NCBI GenBank assembly: GCA_003663695.1
Contig: QMUB01000049.1
Coordinates: 1-7,595 of the forward strand
Length of the DNA: 7,595 nt
Reading direction: 5' to 3'
Source: Thermococci archaeon
GTDB lineage: Archaea; Methanobacteriota_B; Thermococci; Thermococcales; Thermococcaceae
Shown here: positions 1 to 5,185 of the stretch, in pieces
How the letters are laid out: each line of letters begins with the position of its first letter
Position numbering within the stretch: position 1 is the stretch's first letter
Position numbers and translations under genes: made by a program
Notes under the pieces: generated by a model
Seen by the model: only the letters and a program-made list of their open reading frames with translations
The model's database searches: none
What the model was told of the DNA's origin: nothing

Positions 1-762
1 CTTGTTGGGATATGTCTCCTTTGCCCATTTCAAGACCTCCACGGCGCTCCAGAGCCAGGGTGTCCTGTATTCTCCTCTATCCCAGAGATGCTCATAGGTG
101 GTGTGTTTTTGAATGTCCGTTAGGTTTATGGAGAACGTGTCTGTATATGGCTCGGCTTTCCTTATACTTTCCTTTGCATCTTTTATGGCATCCCTCTCAC
201 TTAGAAATGCTGGTTTGAGAAGAATATATGTTTTGACCTTTGCACCGGCTTCCCTTATAATTTTGCTTGCTCTTACAAAGTCCTCAAAGGTATTTCCCTT
301 ATTTATGCTGACATCGGCAACATCGTTGTTGGCTGTCTCCAATCCCAGAGCAACTTCAAAATGCTTCTCTTTTACAATATCAGCGAGCTCTTTAACTGCA
401 TCGTATCTAACGAGCTCTGATCTTGTTTCCACAACTATCTCTTTAACATTCTCATAAGAGCTTAAAATCTCAAACATCTCTCTTCTTGTCTCCGGTTTTA
501 ACTCACCATTGTCAAAGAAGCTCCCGGATGTGAAAATTCTAACGGCAACCCTTTCTTTCCCCTCGATTTTTTTCAATGCTTCTCTAAGATAATCTACAAG
601 AGCTTCCTGACTCCATGGCTCCTTTGGAGCAGCTAAGGGATAGGAGCACATGTAGCAGGGCTTACCTATCCTAAAGCGATAACAGCCTATTGTGGGAAGT
701 ATAACGAATAAGGCGATCCCTTTCTCTCCAGCAACGTTATCCTCATTGATCCAATAGGTCAT
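1..762 (-). CDS. raSEA: Archaeosine biosynthesis radical SAM protein RaSEA (N-terminal 254 residues, 3' end outside window)
   Basis: The reading frame is open from ATG at 762 down to the window edge. It is the N-terminal part of a radical SAM enzyme. Cys27, Cys36 and Cys39 form a CX8CX2C cluster site (GCYRFRIGKPCYMCSYP), the spacing I recall for RaSEA rather than the classical CX3CX2C. Further family-like blocks are TSGSFFD (79-85), ETRSELV (112-118), ALGLETAN (138-145) and KTYILLKPAFLSE (177-189). In Thermococcales, RaSEA works with ArcS: ArcS attaches lysine to preQ0 at tRNA position 15, and RaSEA cleaves the adduct to give archaeosine (G+), which stabilises tRNA. The start is supported by GGTGA four bases upstream and a TATA-like box centred near 797. 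The gene diverges from surE. The family is longer than 300 residues, so roughly a quarter is missing. A related radical SAM paralogue is the main alternative. Confidence 0.85.
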   Translation of the reverse strand, partial: MTYWINEDNVAGEKGIALFVILPTIGCYRFRIGKPCYMCSYPLAAPKEPWSQEALVDYLREALKKIEGKERVAVRIFTSGSFFDNGELKPETRREMFEILSSYENVKEIVVETRSELVRYDAVKELADIVKEKHFEVALGLETANNDVADVSINKGNTFEDFVRASKIIREAGAKVKTYILLKPAFLSERDAIKDAKESIRKAEPYTDTFSINLTDIQKHTTYEHLWDRGEYRTPWLWSAVEVLKWAKETYPNK

Positions 763-845
763 TCCCTCACCTAATGGGAGTATTTTAGAGGGTTTTTAAA
801 AGTTGCCGACACCAAATTTATAAGCTTCCCGAAGAAGTTTATCAC
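763..845. promoter_or_regulatory. Divergent promoter region of raSEA (-) and surE (+)
   Basis: Two archaeal core promoters lie back to back in 83 bp. On the minus strand, TTTTAAAAA (793-801, centre 797) lies 35 bp before the raSEA ATG, and the GGTGA site (767-771) falls in the predicted short leader. On the plus strand, AAATTTATAAG (814-824, TATA centre 820) lies 26 bp before the surE ATG. Archaeal transcription usually starts about 25 bp after the TATA centre, so surE mRNA should begin at or next to its start codon. No ribosome site is visible before surE. The TATA centres are about 23 bp apart, so factor binding at one could interfere with the other. Confidence 0.7.
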
Positions 846-1631
846 ATGCCAAAAATTTTGATAACAAACGATGATGGCATAAGGTCGAGGGGCATAAAAG
901 CCGCAGTTGAAGCCCTTCAAGGTCTCGGAGAGCTCTATGTGGTAGCCCCAATGCTTCAGAGGAGTGCAAGTGGGAGGGCAATGACTCTCCATAGACCTCT
1001 AAGGGCTGTGAGAGTTAAAATGGCGGGAGTCGAAGCCGCCTATGCATTGGATGGTATGCCCGTGGACTGCATAATCTTTGCAATGGCTCGTTTTGGGGAT
1101 TTTGACCTGGCAGTCAGTGGGATAAACTTGGGAGAAAATATGAGCACGGAAATTACAATATCCGGAACCGCAAGTGCTGCAATAGAAGCAGCCACACATG
1201 ACATCCCCAGTATAGCAGTAAGCCTTGAGGTCAACAGGGAAAAACACAAGTTTGGTGTGGGCGAGGGTATGGATTTCAGCACGGCTGAATATTTTCTCAG
1301 GAAAGTCGCAAGGGCAATGCTTGGAAAGAAGCTCCCAAGGGATGTTCAGATGCTGAATGTGAACGTGCCCTATGGTGCAACTAAGGATACCCCCATAGCA
1401 TTCACACGACTGGCTAAAAGGATGTACCAGCCCTCAATTGAAGAGCGCGTGGATCCAAAGGGTCATCCCTATTACTGGATAGTTGGGACTCAATGTCCAA
1501 CGGAGACTTTAGAGCCAGGGACGGATATGTATGCGGTTAAAGTTGAGCGGAAGGTTAGCATAACCCCCATAAATATAGACATGACTGCAGGTGTTGACTT
1601 GGATACAATTAGAAACCTCTTAAGTCTTTAA
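846..1631 (+). CDS. surE: 5'/3'-nucleotidase SurE
   Basis: A complete 261-residue SurE, the usual length. SurE is a metal-dependent phosphatase that removes phosphate from nucleoside 5'- and 3'-monophosphates, and in some species from short polyphosphate; it acts in the cytoplasm, normally as a dimer or tetramer. Visible family motifs are NDDG at 8-11 (metal-binding Asp9 and Asp10), Ser40 in RSASG, DGMPVDC at 69-75, SGIN at 91-94 with Asn94 as metal ligand, and GTASAA at 107-112. All expected active-site residues are present. There is no Shine-Dalgarno sequence, and the TATA centre lies 26 bp upstream, which suggests a leaderless transcript. The stop codon TAA (1629-1631) is part of the 8-bp duplication left by the element at 1632-1725, so the insertion did not alter the protein. 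Confidence 0.96.
   Translation: MPKILITNDDGIRSRGIKAAVEALQGLGELYVVAPMLQRSASGRAMTLHRPLRAVRVKMAGVEAAYALDGMPVDCIIFAMARFGDFDLAVSGINLGENMSTEITISGTASAAIEAATHDIPSIAVSLEVNREKHKFGVGEGMDFSTAEYFLRKVARAMLGKKLPRDVQMLNVNVPYGATKDTPIAFTRLAKRMYQPSIEERVDPKGHPYYWIVGTQCPTETLEPGTDMYAVKVERKVSITPINIDMTAGVDLDTIRNLLSL
1624..1631 (+). repeat. Left copy of 8-bp target site duplication GTCTTTAA
   Basis: GTCTTTAA here and at 1726-1733 are identical and abut the two ends of the 94-bp element. The match continues for two more bases (GA), but those would cut into the left inverted repeat, so 8 bp is the consistent duplication length. This copy contains the last codons of surE, including its TAA stop. Confidence 0.8.
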
Positions 1632-1725
1632 GATACTGTTGGGATAACTGTGGTATGTTGATAATAGTGTAGTTTTGGTCTCTTTAAGGCGTTATCAAAA
1701 GCATTACTCTTATCCTAACAGTACC
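1632..1725. mobile_element. 94-bp MITE-like element with 16-bp terminal inverted repeats, probably IS6-related
   Basis: The ends are inverted repeats: GATACTGTTGGGATAA (1632-1647) against TTATCCTAACAGTACC (1710-1725). Fourteen of 16 positions pair by Watson-Crick rules, one is G-T and one is a mismatch. An inner inverted repeat, TTGATAA (1658-1664) and TTATCAA (1692-1698), plus GTATG/CATTAC between them, lets nearly the whole element fold into one long hairpin with a loop of about 27 bases. The direct repeat GTCTTTAA flanks it on both sides exactly at its borders. The element is too short to encode anything. The right end read inward, GGTACTGTT, resembles the IS26 end GGCACTGTT, and IS6-family elements (ISPfu types in Pyrococcus) make 8-bp duplications. 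The IS6 origin is inferred; a non-mobile structured RNA is the alternative. Confidence 0.82.
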
Positions 1726-1733
1726 GTCTTTAA
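1726..1733 (+). repeat. Right copy of 8-bp target site duplication GTCTTTAA
   Basis: Identical to 1624-1631 and directly adjacent to the right inverted repeat. Removing the element and one copy (102 bp) rebuilds an uninterrupted site in which the surE stop would lie only about 50 bp before the marC start. Confidence 0.8.
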
Positions 1734-1742
1734 GACCCCCAC

Positions 1743-1778
1743 TTTTTTAAACCATATTCTCTTTAGAGTGCTGGGTGA
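1743..1778 (+). promoter_or_regulatory. marC promoter and ribosome binding site
   Basis: TTTTTTAA (1743-1750, centre about 1746) followed by AACC is a plausible TATA box, although the bases just upstream are C-rich rather than the usual purine/A-rich BRE. Start of transcription is expected near 1771. GGTGA at 1774-1778 then sits in the leader, five bases before GTG 1784. The MITE ends only 17 bp upstream of this TATA box, so upstream regulatory DNA has been displaced. Confidence 0.55.
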
Positions 1779-1783
1779 TGGTG

Positions 1784-2419
1784 GTGCTTGAAATTGTGAA
1801 GGGCTTCATATATTTATACGCAGGTCTCATTGCAATAATGAACCCATTTGGTGCCGTTCCTGTATTTTTAAGCCTCACCACGGGAATTTCATTGAAGGAG
1901 AGGATTGAAGTCGCAAGGAGGACGGGAATAACCGTTGTAGTGACACTGGTAGTCTTTGCTCTCATAGGACAGTGGATTTTTTCATTCTTTGGCTCGAGTG
2001 TTGATGCATTTTCAATAGCAGGCGGTATATTGCTCTTTAAAATGGCTTTTGAAATGCTCAGCGGGCAGATTTCAAAAGTCAAGATTAGCGAAGAGGAGGA
2101 GGAAGAAGCGGAAATGATAACACTTGGCGATCTGGCAATAATCCCCCTGGGGATACCCTTCATATCCGGACCGGGATCTATAACCACGGTAATGATTTAC
2201 ATGGCCAAGAGCACCACAATCTTAGAGAGAGTGGCGGTTCTTTTGGCAATCTTGTTCGCAAGCGCGACGGCTTATTTAATCCTCCTCTCGGCAGACGGGA
2301 TAGAGAAAAGGCTTGGGAGGGTTGGTATCAAAGTCCTGACGAGAATGATGGGTCTTATACTTGCATCCATGGCGGTTCAGATGGTTATAAACGGCATAAA
2401 GGGCGCCTTTGGTCTGTGA
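1784..2419 (+). CDS. MarC/SnatA family small neutral amino acid transporter
   Basis: A membrane protein of 211 residues from GTG 1784. In-frame alternatives at GTG 1775, ATG 1778 and GTG 1781 add only one to three residues. I prefer 1784 because GGTGA (1774-1778) lies five bases before it and the TATA centre 38 bp before it, matching neighbouring genes. Numbering from 1775, about six hydrophobic segments lie near 8-30, 50-72, 78-96, 118-140, 150-172 and 187-208. The family's two half-repeat signatures are present: NPFGAVPVF (23-31) and SGPGSIT (131-137). A six-glutamate run (106-111) marks the central cytoplasmic loop. The family member characterised from Thermococcus sp. KS-1, SnatA, carries small neutral amino acids such as glycine and alanine. 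That substrate is inferred here; bacterial MarC proteins have unclear roles. Confidence 0.88.
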   Translation: MLEIVKGFIYLYAGLIAIMNPFGAVPVFLSLTTGISLKERIEVARRTGITVVVTLVVFALIGQWIFSFFGSSVDAFSIAGGILLFKMAFEMLSGQISKVKISEEEEEEAEMITLGDLAIIPLGIPFISGPGSITTVMIYMAKSTTILERVAVLLAILFASATAYLILLSADGIEKRLGRVGIKVLTRMMGLILASMAVQMVINGIKGAFGL

Positions 2420-2430
2420 AGCCATCGCCG

Positions 2431-2454
2431 GGGACGGTTTAAGACACCGCTCCC
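2431..2454 (+). terminator. Hairpin with following T-run after marC, possible terminator
   Basis: GGGACGGT (2431-2438) can pair with ACCGCTCCC (2446-2454, one bulged C) around a 7-base loop, 12 bp after the marC stop. A run of five T follows at 2463-2467. Archaeal termination depends mainly on the T-run, so the hairpin may be incidental; the same T-run also forms part of the TATA box of the next gene. Confidence 0.35.
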
Positions 2455-2462
2455 TGCATAAG

Positions 2463-2498
2463 TTTTTAACCTCTAAACTCCAATTTATACCAGGTGAT
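2463..2498 (+). promoter_or_regulatory. Promoter and ribosome binding site of encapsulin-like gene
   Basis: TTTTTAA (2463-2469, centre 2466) lies 36 bp before ATG 2502. AGGTGAT (2492-2498) lies a few bases before the ATG and matches the archaeal 16S rRNA tail well. This decides against the longer in-frame start at 2409, which would overlap the marC end and include the promoter. Confidence 0.65.
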
Positions 2499-2501
2499 TT
2501 C

Positions 2502-2786
2502 ATGAGGGGCGATTTGATCAGAATTTTAAGCGCAGTTGAGGAAAAAGCCAATGAACTCAAAATGGATGGTTTTGAGCCTGATGTGGTGCTTTTTGGGAAG
2601 GAAGCCTATGATTTCCTAAAAGAGCAGCTTCGGGAGGAGTTTGGTGGTGAAGAGGGTGCTGCTGAGATTTCCGGCGTTAAGGTTAGAATCCTTGAAGAAC
2701 TTGGGAAGGATGCCATTGTTATAGACAGCAAAGCTTTGGGAGCAGGATTGGGCGGAGCTAAGAGGTTCAAAGTTATTGTTGACTGA
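2502..2786 (+). CDS. Family 4 (A-domain-only) encapsulin-like protein
   Basis: A 94-residue protein starting at ATG 2502 behind a strong AGGTGAT site. The sequence ([28 protein letters not shown] at 21-39, [29 protein letters not shown]) closely resembles, from memory, Pyrococcus furiosus PF0899, whose crystal structure (2PK8) shows only the A-domain of the HK97 virus capsid fold. Such proteins have been grouped as family 4 encapsulins, thought to derive from viral capsid protein by loss of the other domains. Whether they form shells is, to my knowledge, unsettled, and they are often encoded near metabolic enzymes proposed as partners. Here the plus-strand neighbour is a transporter and the 3' neighbour, in opposite orientation, is a CitG-like protein, so no obvious cargo is seen. 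Its last 14 bases overlap the 3' end of that gene. Confidence 0.8.
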   Translation: MRGDLIRILSAVEEKANELKMDGFEPDVVLFGKEAYDFLKEQLREEFGGEEGAAEISGVKVRILEELGKDAIVIDSKALGAGLGGAKRFKVIVD

Positions 2787-3678
2787 GTTTTCCTTTCAAA
2801 TTATACCCATCGAGTATCAGGAGGCTCAGAGAAATGGCCATTATATCTGCCAGACTCCCGGGATTCCTCAAATCTCCCTCTTCCCTTAAAAACTCATCCA
2901 GTTCTTCCATTGAAAGTTTACCTTCCAGAACCCGCTTCGCTTTTTCCTGAACTCTCCTCGCTTCTTCGGGTCCCGCTTTCCTTATTATCAATGTGTCGGG
3001 TTTGCTTGCCATAAGTTCTAAAAATGCTCTAATTGTTGATTTTTCGAGTGATGAACTCTCGGTTAGCTCCTTTAACCTTAAAAAGGTTTTATAACTCAGT
3101 TCATAGCCCTTCAGCCACTCCTCAAAAATGAGCTCCCGCTCCCTGCTTAGCTCGGCTAGCTTTCGAAGGTTAATCCTGTCTTTGAAGAGCTCATCAAAAA
3201 CAGTTCCATCATGCACATCGTATTTAACCCCGCCTTTGATTCCCTTTGGACTGGCAATCCTTATGGCTCTGTAGAATTCCATGGTGTCCCTAACCGTTGA
3301 TTCGGTGATTAATCGCTGGACAATCTCCCTCGCGTGATATATATGCTTTGAAATCGTTAAAGCCATCACGAGGGGAATTGAAAGAGTTATAACCCCGAAA
3401 TTTGGATTGGAGTTCTGCACGCTCTTGGAGTTCTGCACGGCCCTTTTGATAAGCTCGCCGATTCTAGCTTCACTCATCTCCAGGCTTCCTCGCCTTAGCA
3501 TAATCCCTATTTGAGTGCTCTCATAGAGGATATCAAGAATGGAAGTGTCGGCAAAGAGAAAGTCGTAAAAAGTTAAATCTTCAAAATCCCTAAAGCGGTT
3601 CACATTGCCCGGTTTTGGTATCGTCGCTTCTAGCAGAGGGCCAAGTGTGAATGCCTTTATTATCTTCCACCTCTCCAT
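2773..3678 (-). CDS. CitG/MdcB-family protein (triphosphoribosyl-dephospho-CoA synthase-like)
   Basis: A 301-residue soluble protein, last gene of a three-gene operon. Its ATG (3678-3676) lies two bases after the stop of the preceding gene, with GAGGAG five bases upstream. CitG-like blocks are [13 protein letters not shown] (17-29), NPNFGV (91-96) where bacterial CitG has an NTHKG block, SPKGIKGG and YDVHD (143-157), and [10 protein letters not shown] (272-281) matching the PGGSADLLA region. Bacterial CitG builds the prosthetic group precursor of citrate lyase from ATP and dephospho-CoA. The sequence is strongly diverged, and Thermococcales are not known to need this cofactor, so the true substrate is unknown; the family assignment is firmer than the reaction. 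An 18-bp in-frame duplication (3407-3439) produces [12 protein letters not shown] near residues 81-92. The gene converges on the encapsulin-like gene and overlaps it by 14 bp. Confidence 0.75.
   Translation of the reverse strand: MERWKIIKAFTLGPLLEATIPKPGNVNRFRDFEDLTFYDFLFADTSILDILYESTQIGIMLRRGSLEMSEARIGELIKRAVQNSKSVQNSNPNFGVITLSIPLVMALTISKHIYHAREIVQRLITESTVRDTMEFYRAIRIASPKGIKGGVKYDVHDGTVFDELFKDRINLRKLAELSRERELIFEEWLKGYELSYKTFLRLKELTESSSLEKSTIRAFLELMASKPDTLIIRKAGPEEARRVQEKAKRVLEGKLSMEELDEFLREEGDLRNPGSLADIMAISLSLLILDGYNLKGKLSQQ
3407..3439. repeat. 18-bp tandem duplication inside the CitG-like gene
   Basis: TTGGAGTTCTGCACG occurs perfectly at 3407-3421 and 3425-3439, an 18-bp period. It is in frame and encodes VQNS twice ([12 protein letters not shown]). 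The perfect identity suggests a recent slippage event, just before the conserved NPNFG block. Confidence 0.8.
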
Positions 3679-3680
3679 AG

Positions 3681-4562
3681 CTACTCCTCTTTTATGCTTA
3701 TCCGCCCTATCATGTCATCAAAGCTCACTTTTAAAGTCTTTGTGCCTTCATAAATATTCCCCTGAGTTTCAAGCTTTGATATCGATGAAGCCCTCAGGAA
3801 CTGCACTTTATATTCCCGCGGGATTGTTAGGGAGATATCCCCAATTATGTCGCTTGCATCGAAGCGCTTGAGTTCATCCACATTTACATCTATGTCCCCG
3901 ACAACGTTATTAAATGAGATCCAGTCCCCGTTGATGCTGTCTATGTTGACATCCCCGACAACATCATTGAAACTTAATCCTTCCACGAAATTTGCTATAT
4001 CGGAGTTCACCCTCCCGACAACGTTTTTCATTGAGATCTCTGTAAGGTTGATATCCTTCCCCACCTCTATAATGAGCTTTCCGTTTTTATAATGTTCGCA
4101 GTTCTTGCAGTAAATTCTTATGGAATCTCCATTCCGCTCTATTTCCAGGGGAAGGTTTGTCTCGGCCTTTATTGAGTCACCATCGATATTTACAAAGGTT
4201 ATCTCCGCCGGAACATTATTGAGTTCGAGGTTGGAGGCTTTGAATGTTCCCAGGGAGTGCATCTGTCCCTCTATTTTCCCTCCATTAAAGTTCCATCCCC
4301 ATTCAAAGTTCCATCCTCCTGGAGTCTCGGGCACAACGAGATAGAGCGCTAGATAGATCACGAACAATGCTCCTATGGCTGTTCTCCATGTCCTATCCTT
4401 CGAAATCAGGTAAAGCCCAAAGGCAACGAGAGCTACCCCCCAAAAGGAGGCTTTGATGTAGTATGCGTATGGAGACAGGAACTGATAGAACTCCGGATAA
4501 AAGGACTTTAAGAGTATCAGGAGCCCTATGAATACAAAAAATAATCCAAGCACCTTCTTCAT
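3681..4562 (-). CDS. Membrane-anchored toastrack/LiaF-like beta-repeat protein
   Basis: A 293-residue protein with an N-terminal membrane unit and a long beta-rich C-terminal part. Hydrophobic segments lie near 4-20, 33-53 and 62-77, followed by a Trp/Gly/Asn-rich linker (about 81-96, with NFEWGWNFNGG) and then a region of short strands. Repeats of the type SFNxVVGDx place the glycine at 183, 203, 222, 241 and 286, a period of 19-20 residues, as in stacked beta-strands. This plan (LiaI-LiaF-TM-like part plus DUF4097/DUF2154 'toastrack') is often found beside PspC proteins in bacterial and archaeal envelope-stress systems, as here. Its role as a partner of the upstream PspC protein is inferred from that. 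A CxxC pair (Cys152, Cys155) lies in the presumably extracytoplasmic domain. The start ATG follows the pspC stop by three bases; GAGGGGATGA precedes it. Confidence 0.72.
   Translation of the reverse strand: MKKVLGLFFVFIGLLILLKSFYPEFYQFLSPYAYYIKASFWGVALVAFGLYLISKDRTWRTAIGALFVIYLALYLVVPETPGGWNFEWGWNFNGGKIEGQMHSLGTFKASNLELNNVPAEITFVNIDGDSIKAETNLPLEIERNGDSIRIYCKNCEHYKNGKLIIEVGKDINLTEISMKNVVGRVNSDIANFVEGLSFNDVVGDVNIDSINGDWISFNNVVGDIDVNVDELKRFDASDIIGDISLTIPREYKVQFLRASSISKLETQGNIYEGTKTLKVSFDDMIGRISIKEE
3828..4037 (-). repeat. Degenerate coding repeats (19-20 codons) in the toastrack domain
   Basis: CCCGACAAC recurs on the plus strand around 3900, 3957 and 4017, spaced 57 and 60 bp, each followed by a related T/A-rich stretch. 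These encode the VVGD/VVGR turns of the beta repeats (residues about 176-245). A fourth protein repeat (IIGD, 239-242) has lost the DNA-level similarity. Confidence 0.65.
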
Positions 4563-4565
4563 GGC

Positions 4566-5036
4566 TCATCCCCTCGCCAGCAGATATATACCAAAGAGTA
4601 CCAGCACAAGAGCGGCGGACTCCTTAATGCCAAAGCTAAACATGAAGGGCATAACTCTTCCAGCTATCATTGCAAGTCCTAGGAGTATCAGAACTACAGC
4701 AAAAAATCTTGTATCGTTCCTTTCCTTCACCTGCATGACCTCTGTTTTCACCCTTTCCACGTCTTTCTTTGTAATCTTGTCCACAGCTTTATCAACTTCT
4801 TCTACTATCCTATCAACTTTTTCCAGTAGTCTTTCGATATTAACATCCTCTTCCGGAGCTTCAGGCATTACAATAGCCATTAGGAAGTACAGCAATATGA
4901 AAGCTCCATGTGCCAGACAGAGGAGTATGTAGATGATCCTGACTATGGTTGGATCAACCTCTAGGTACTCCGCAATTCCGCCCAAAACCCCGAGGAAAAT
5001 CTTATTGTTTCTACTCCTATAAAGCCTTTTAGACAT
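4566..5036 (-). CDS. PspC-domain membrane protein with coiled coil and two C-terminal TM segments
   Basis: A 156-residue protein, first gene of the operon. Residues 3-60 are a PspC domain: KRLYRSRNNKIFLGVLGGIA, AEYLEVDPTIVRI and a hydrophobic hairpin (about 31-57) ending in MPEAPEE. Residues about 66-104 are a charged heptad-like helix (IERLLEKVDRIVEEVDKAVD), probably a coiled coil. Two further hydrophobic segments lie near 110-128 and 138-153. PspC proteins are inner-membrane sensors or effectors in the phage-shock envelope-stress response; in archaea the role is not established. The start is supported by GAGGTGA four bases upstream. The next gene begins three bases after the stop, so the two are almost certainly co-transcribed and probably act together. 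No pspA is present in the window. Confidence 0.85.
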   Translation of the reverse strand: MSKRLYRSRNNKIFLGVLGGIAEYLEVDPTIVRIIYILLCLAHGAFILLYFLMAIVMPEAPEEDVNIERLLEKVDRIVEEVDKAVDKITKKDVERVKTEVMQVKERNDTRFFAVVLILLGLAMIAGRVMPFMFSFGIKESAALVLVLFGIYLLARG

Positions 5037-5143
5037 TTTCTCACCTCACATCATTTTGTCGCTCATTCTATATATATGAAGTGTTTATTCTGGATCACAG
5101 AGTCCATCATCATTAAGAATACTCCACGGATATATAAGCTTTA
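5037..5143 (-). promoter_or_regulatory. PspC operon promoter region, possibly two promoters
   Basis: On the minus strand a proximal TATATATAT (5069-5077, centre 5073) lies 37 bp before the ATG, the spacing seen at other genes here with GGTGA sites. A second box, AAAGCTTATATATCC (5129-5143), has a better BRE-plus-TATA match and would start a transcript near 5110, giving a leader of about 70 bases. Read on the plus strand the same site (GGATATATAAGC) could drive an antisense RNA into the 3' end of pfpI. No gene or convincing small ORF lies in 5037-5185. Confidence 0.5.
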
Positions 5144-5166
5144 CCTTTTTGAATAGTTAGAAGTGT

Positions 5167-5178
5167 AAAAAGGGAAAA
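5167..5178 (-). terminator. T-rich terminator after pfpI
   Basis: On the minus strand, TTTTCCCTTTTT follows the pfpI stop by about 8 bases. Thermococcal RNA polymerase terminates at such T-runs without a hairpin, so this is a likely end of the pfpI transcript. Confidence 0.45.
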
Positions 5179-5185
5179 CCTAAGA

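Noticed and set aside
113..457. Plus-strand open frame of 114 residues
   Set aside because: It lies antisense to raSEA, has no ribosome site and its composition is that of a shadow frame; the minus-strand frame shows clear radical SAM motifs.
2409..2501. Longer start for the encapsulin-like gene at 2409
   Set aside because: The extra 31 residues would overlap the marC end, span a hairpin and the gene's own TATA box, and lack a ribosome site; ATG 2502 has AGGTGAT just upstream.
3828..4037. Repeated CCCGACAAC units as a CRISPR array
   Set aside because: The units are degenerate, in frame, 57-60 bp apart and encode the VVGD turns of a beta-repeat protein.
5063..5107. Fourteen-codon minus-strand ORF upstream of pspC as a leader peptide
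   Set aside because: It has no ribosome site, spans the proximal TATA box and has no attenuator-like feature.
5095..5115. Box C/D guide RNA on the minus strand (perfect box C, ATGATGA)
   Set aside because: No box D (CTGA) occurs within the next 60 or so bases, so the RNA core is incomplete.
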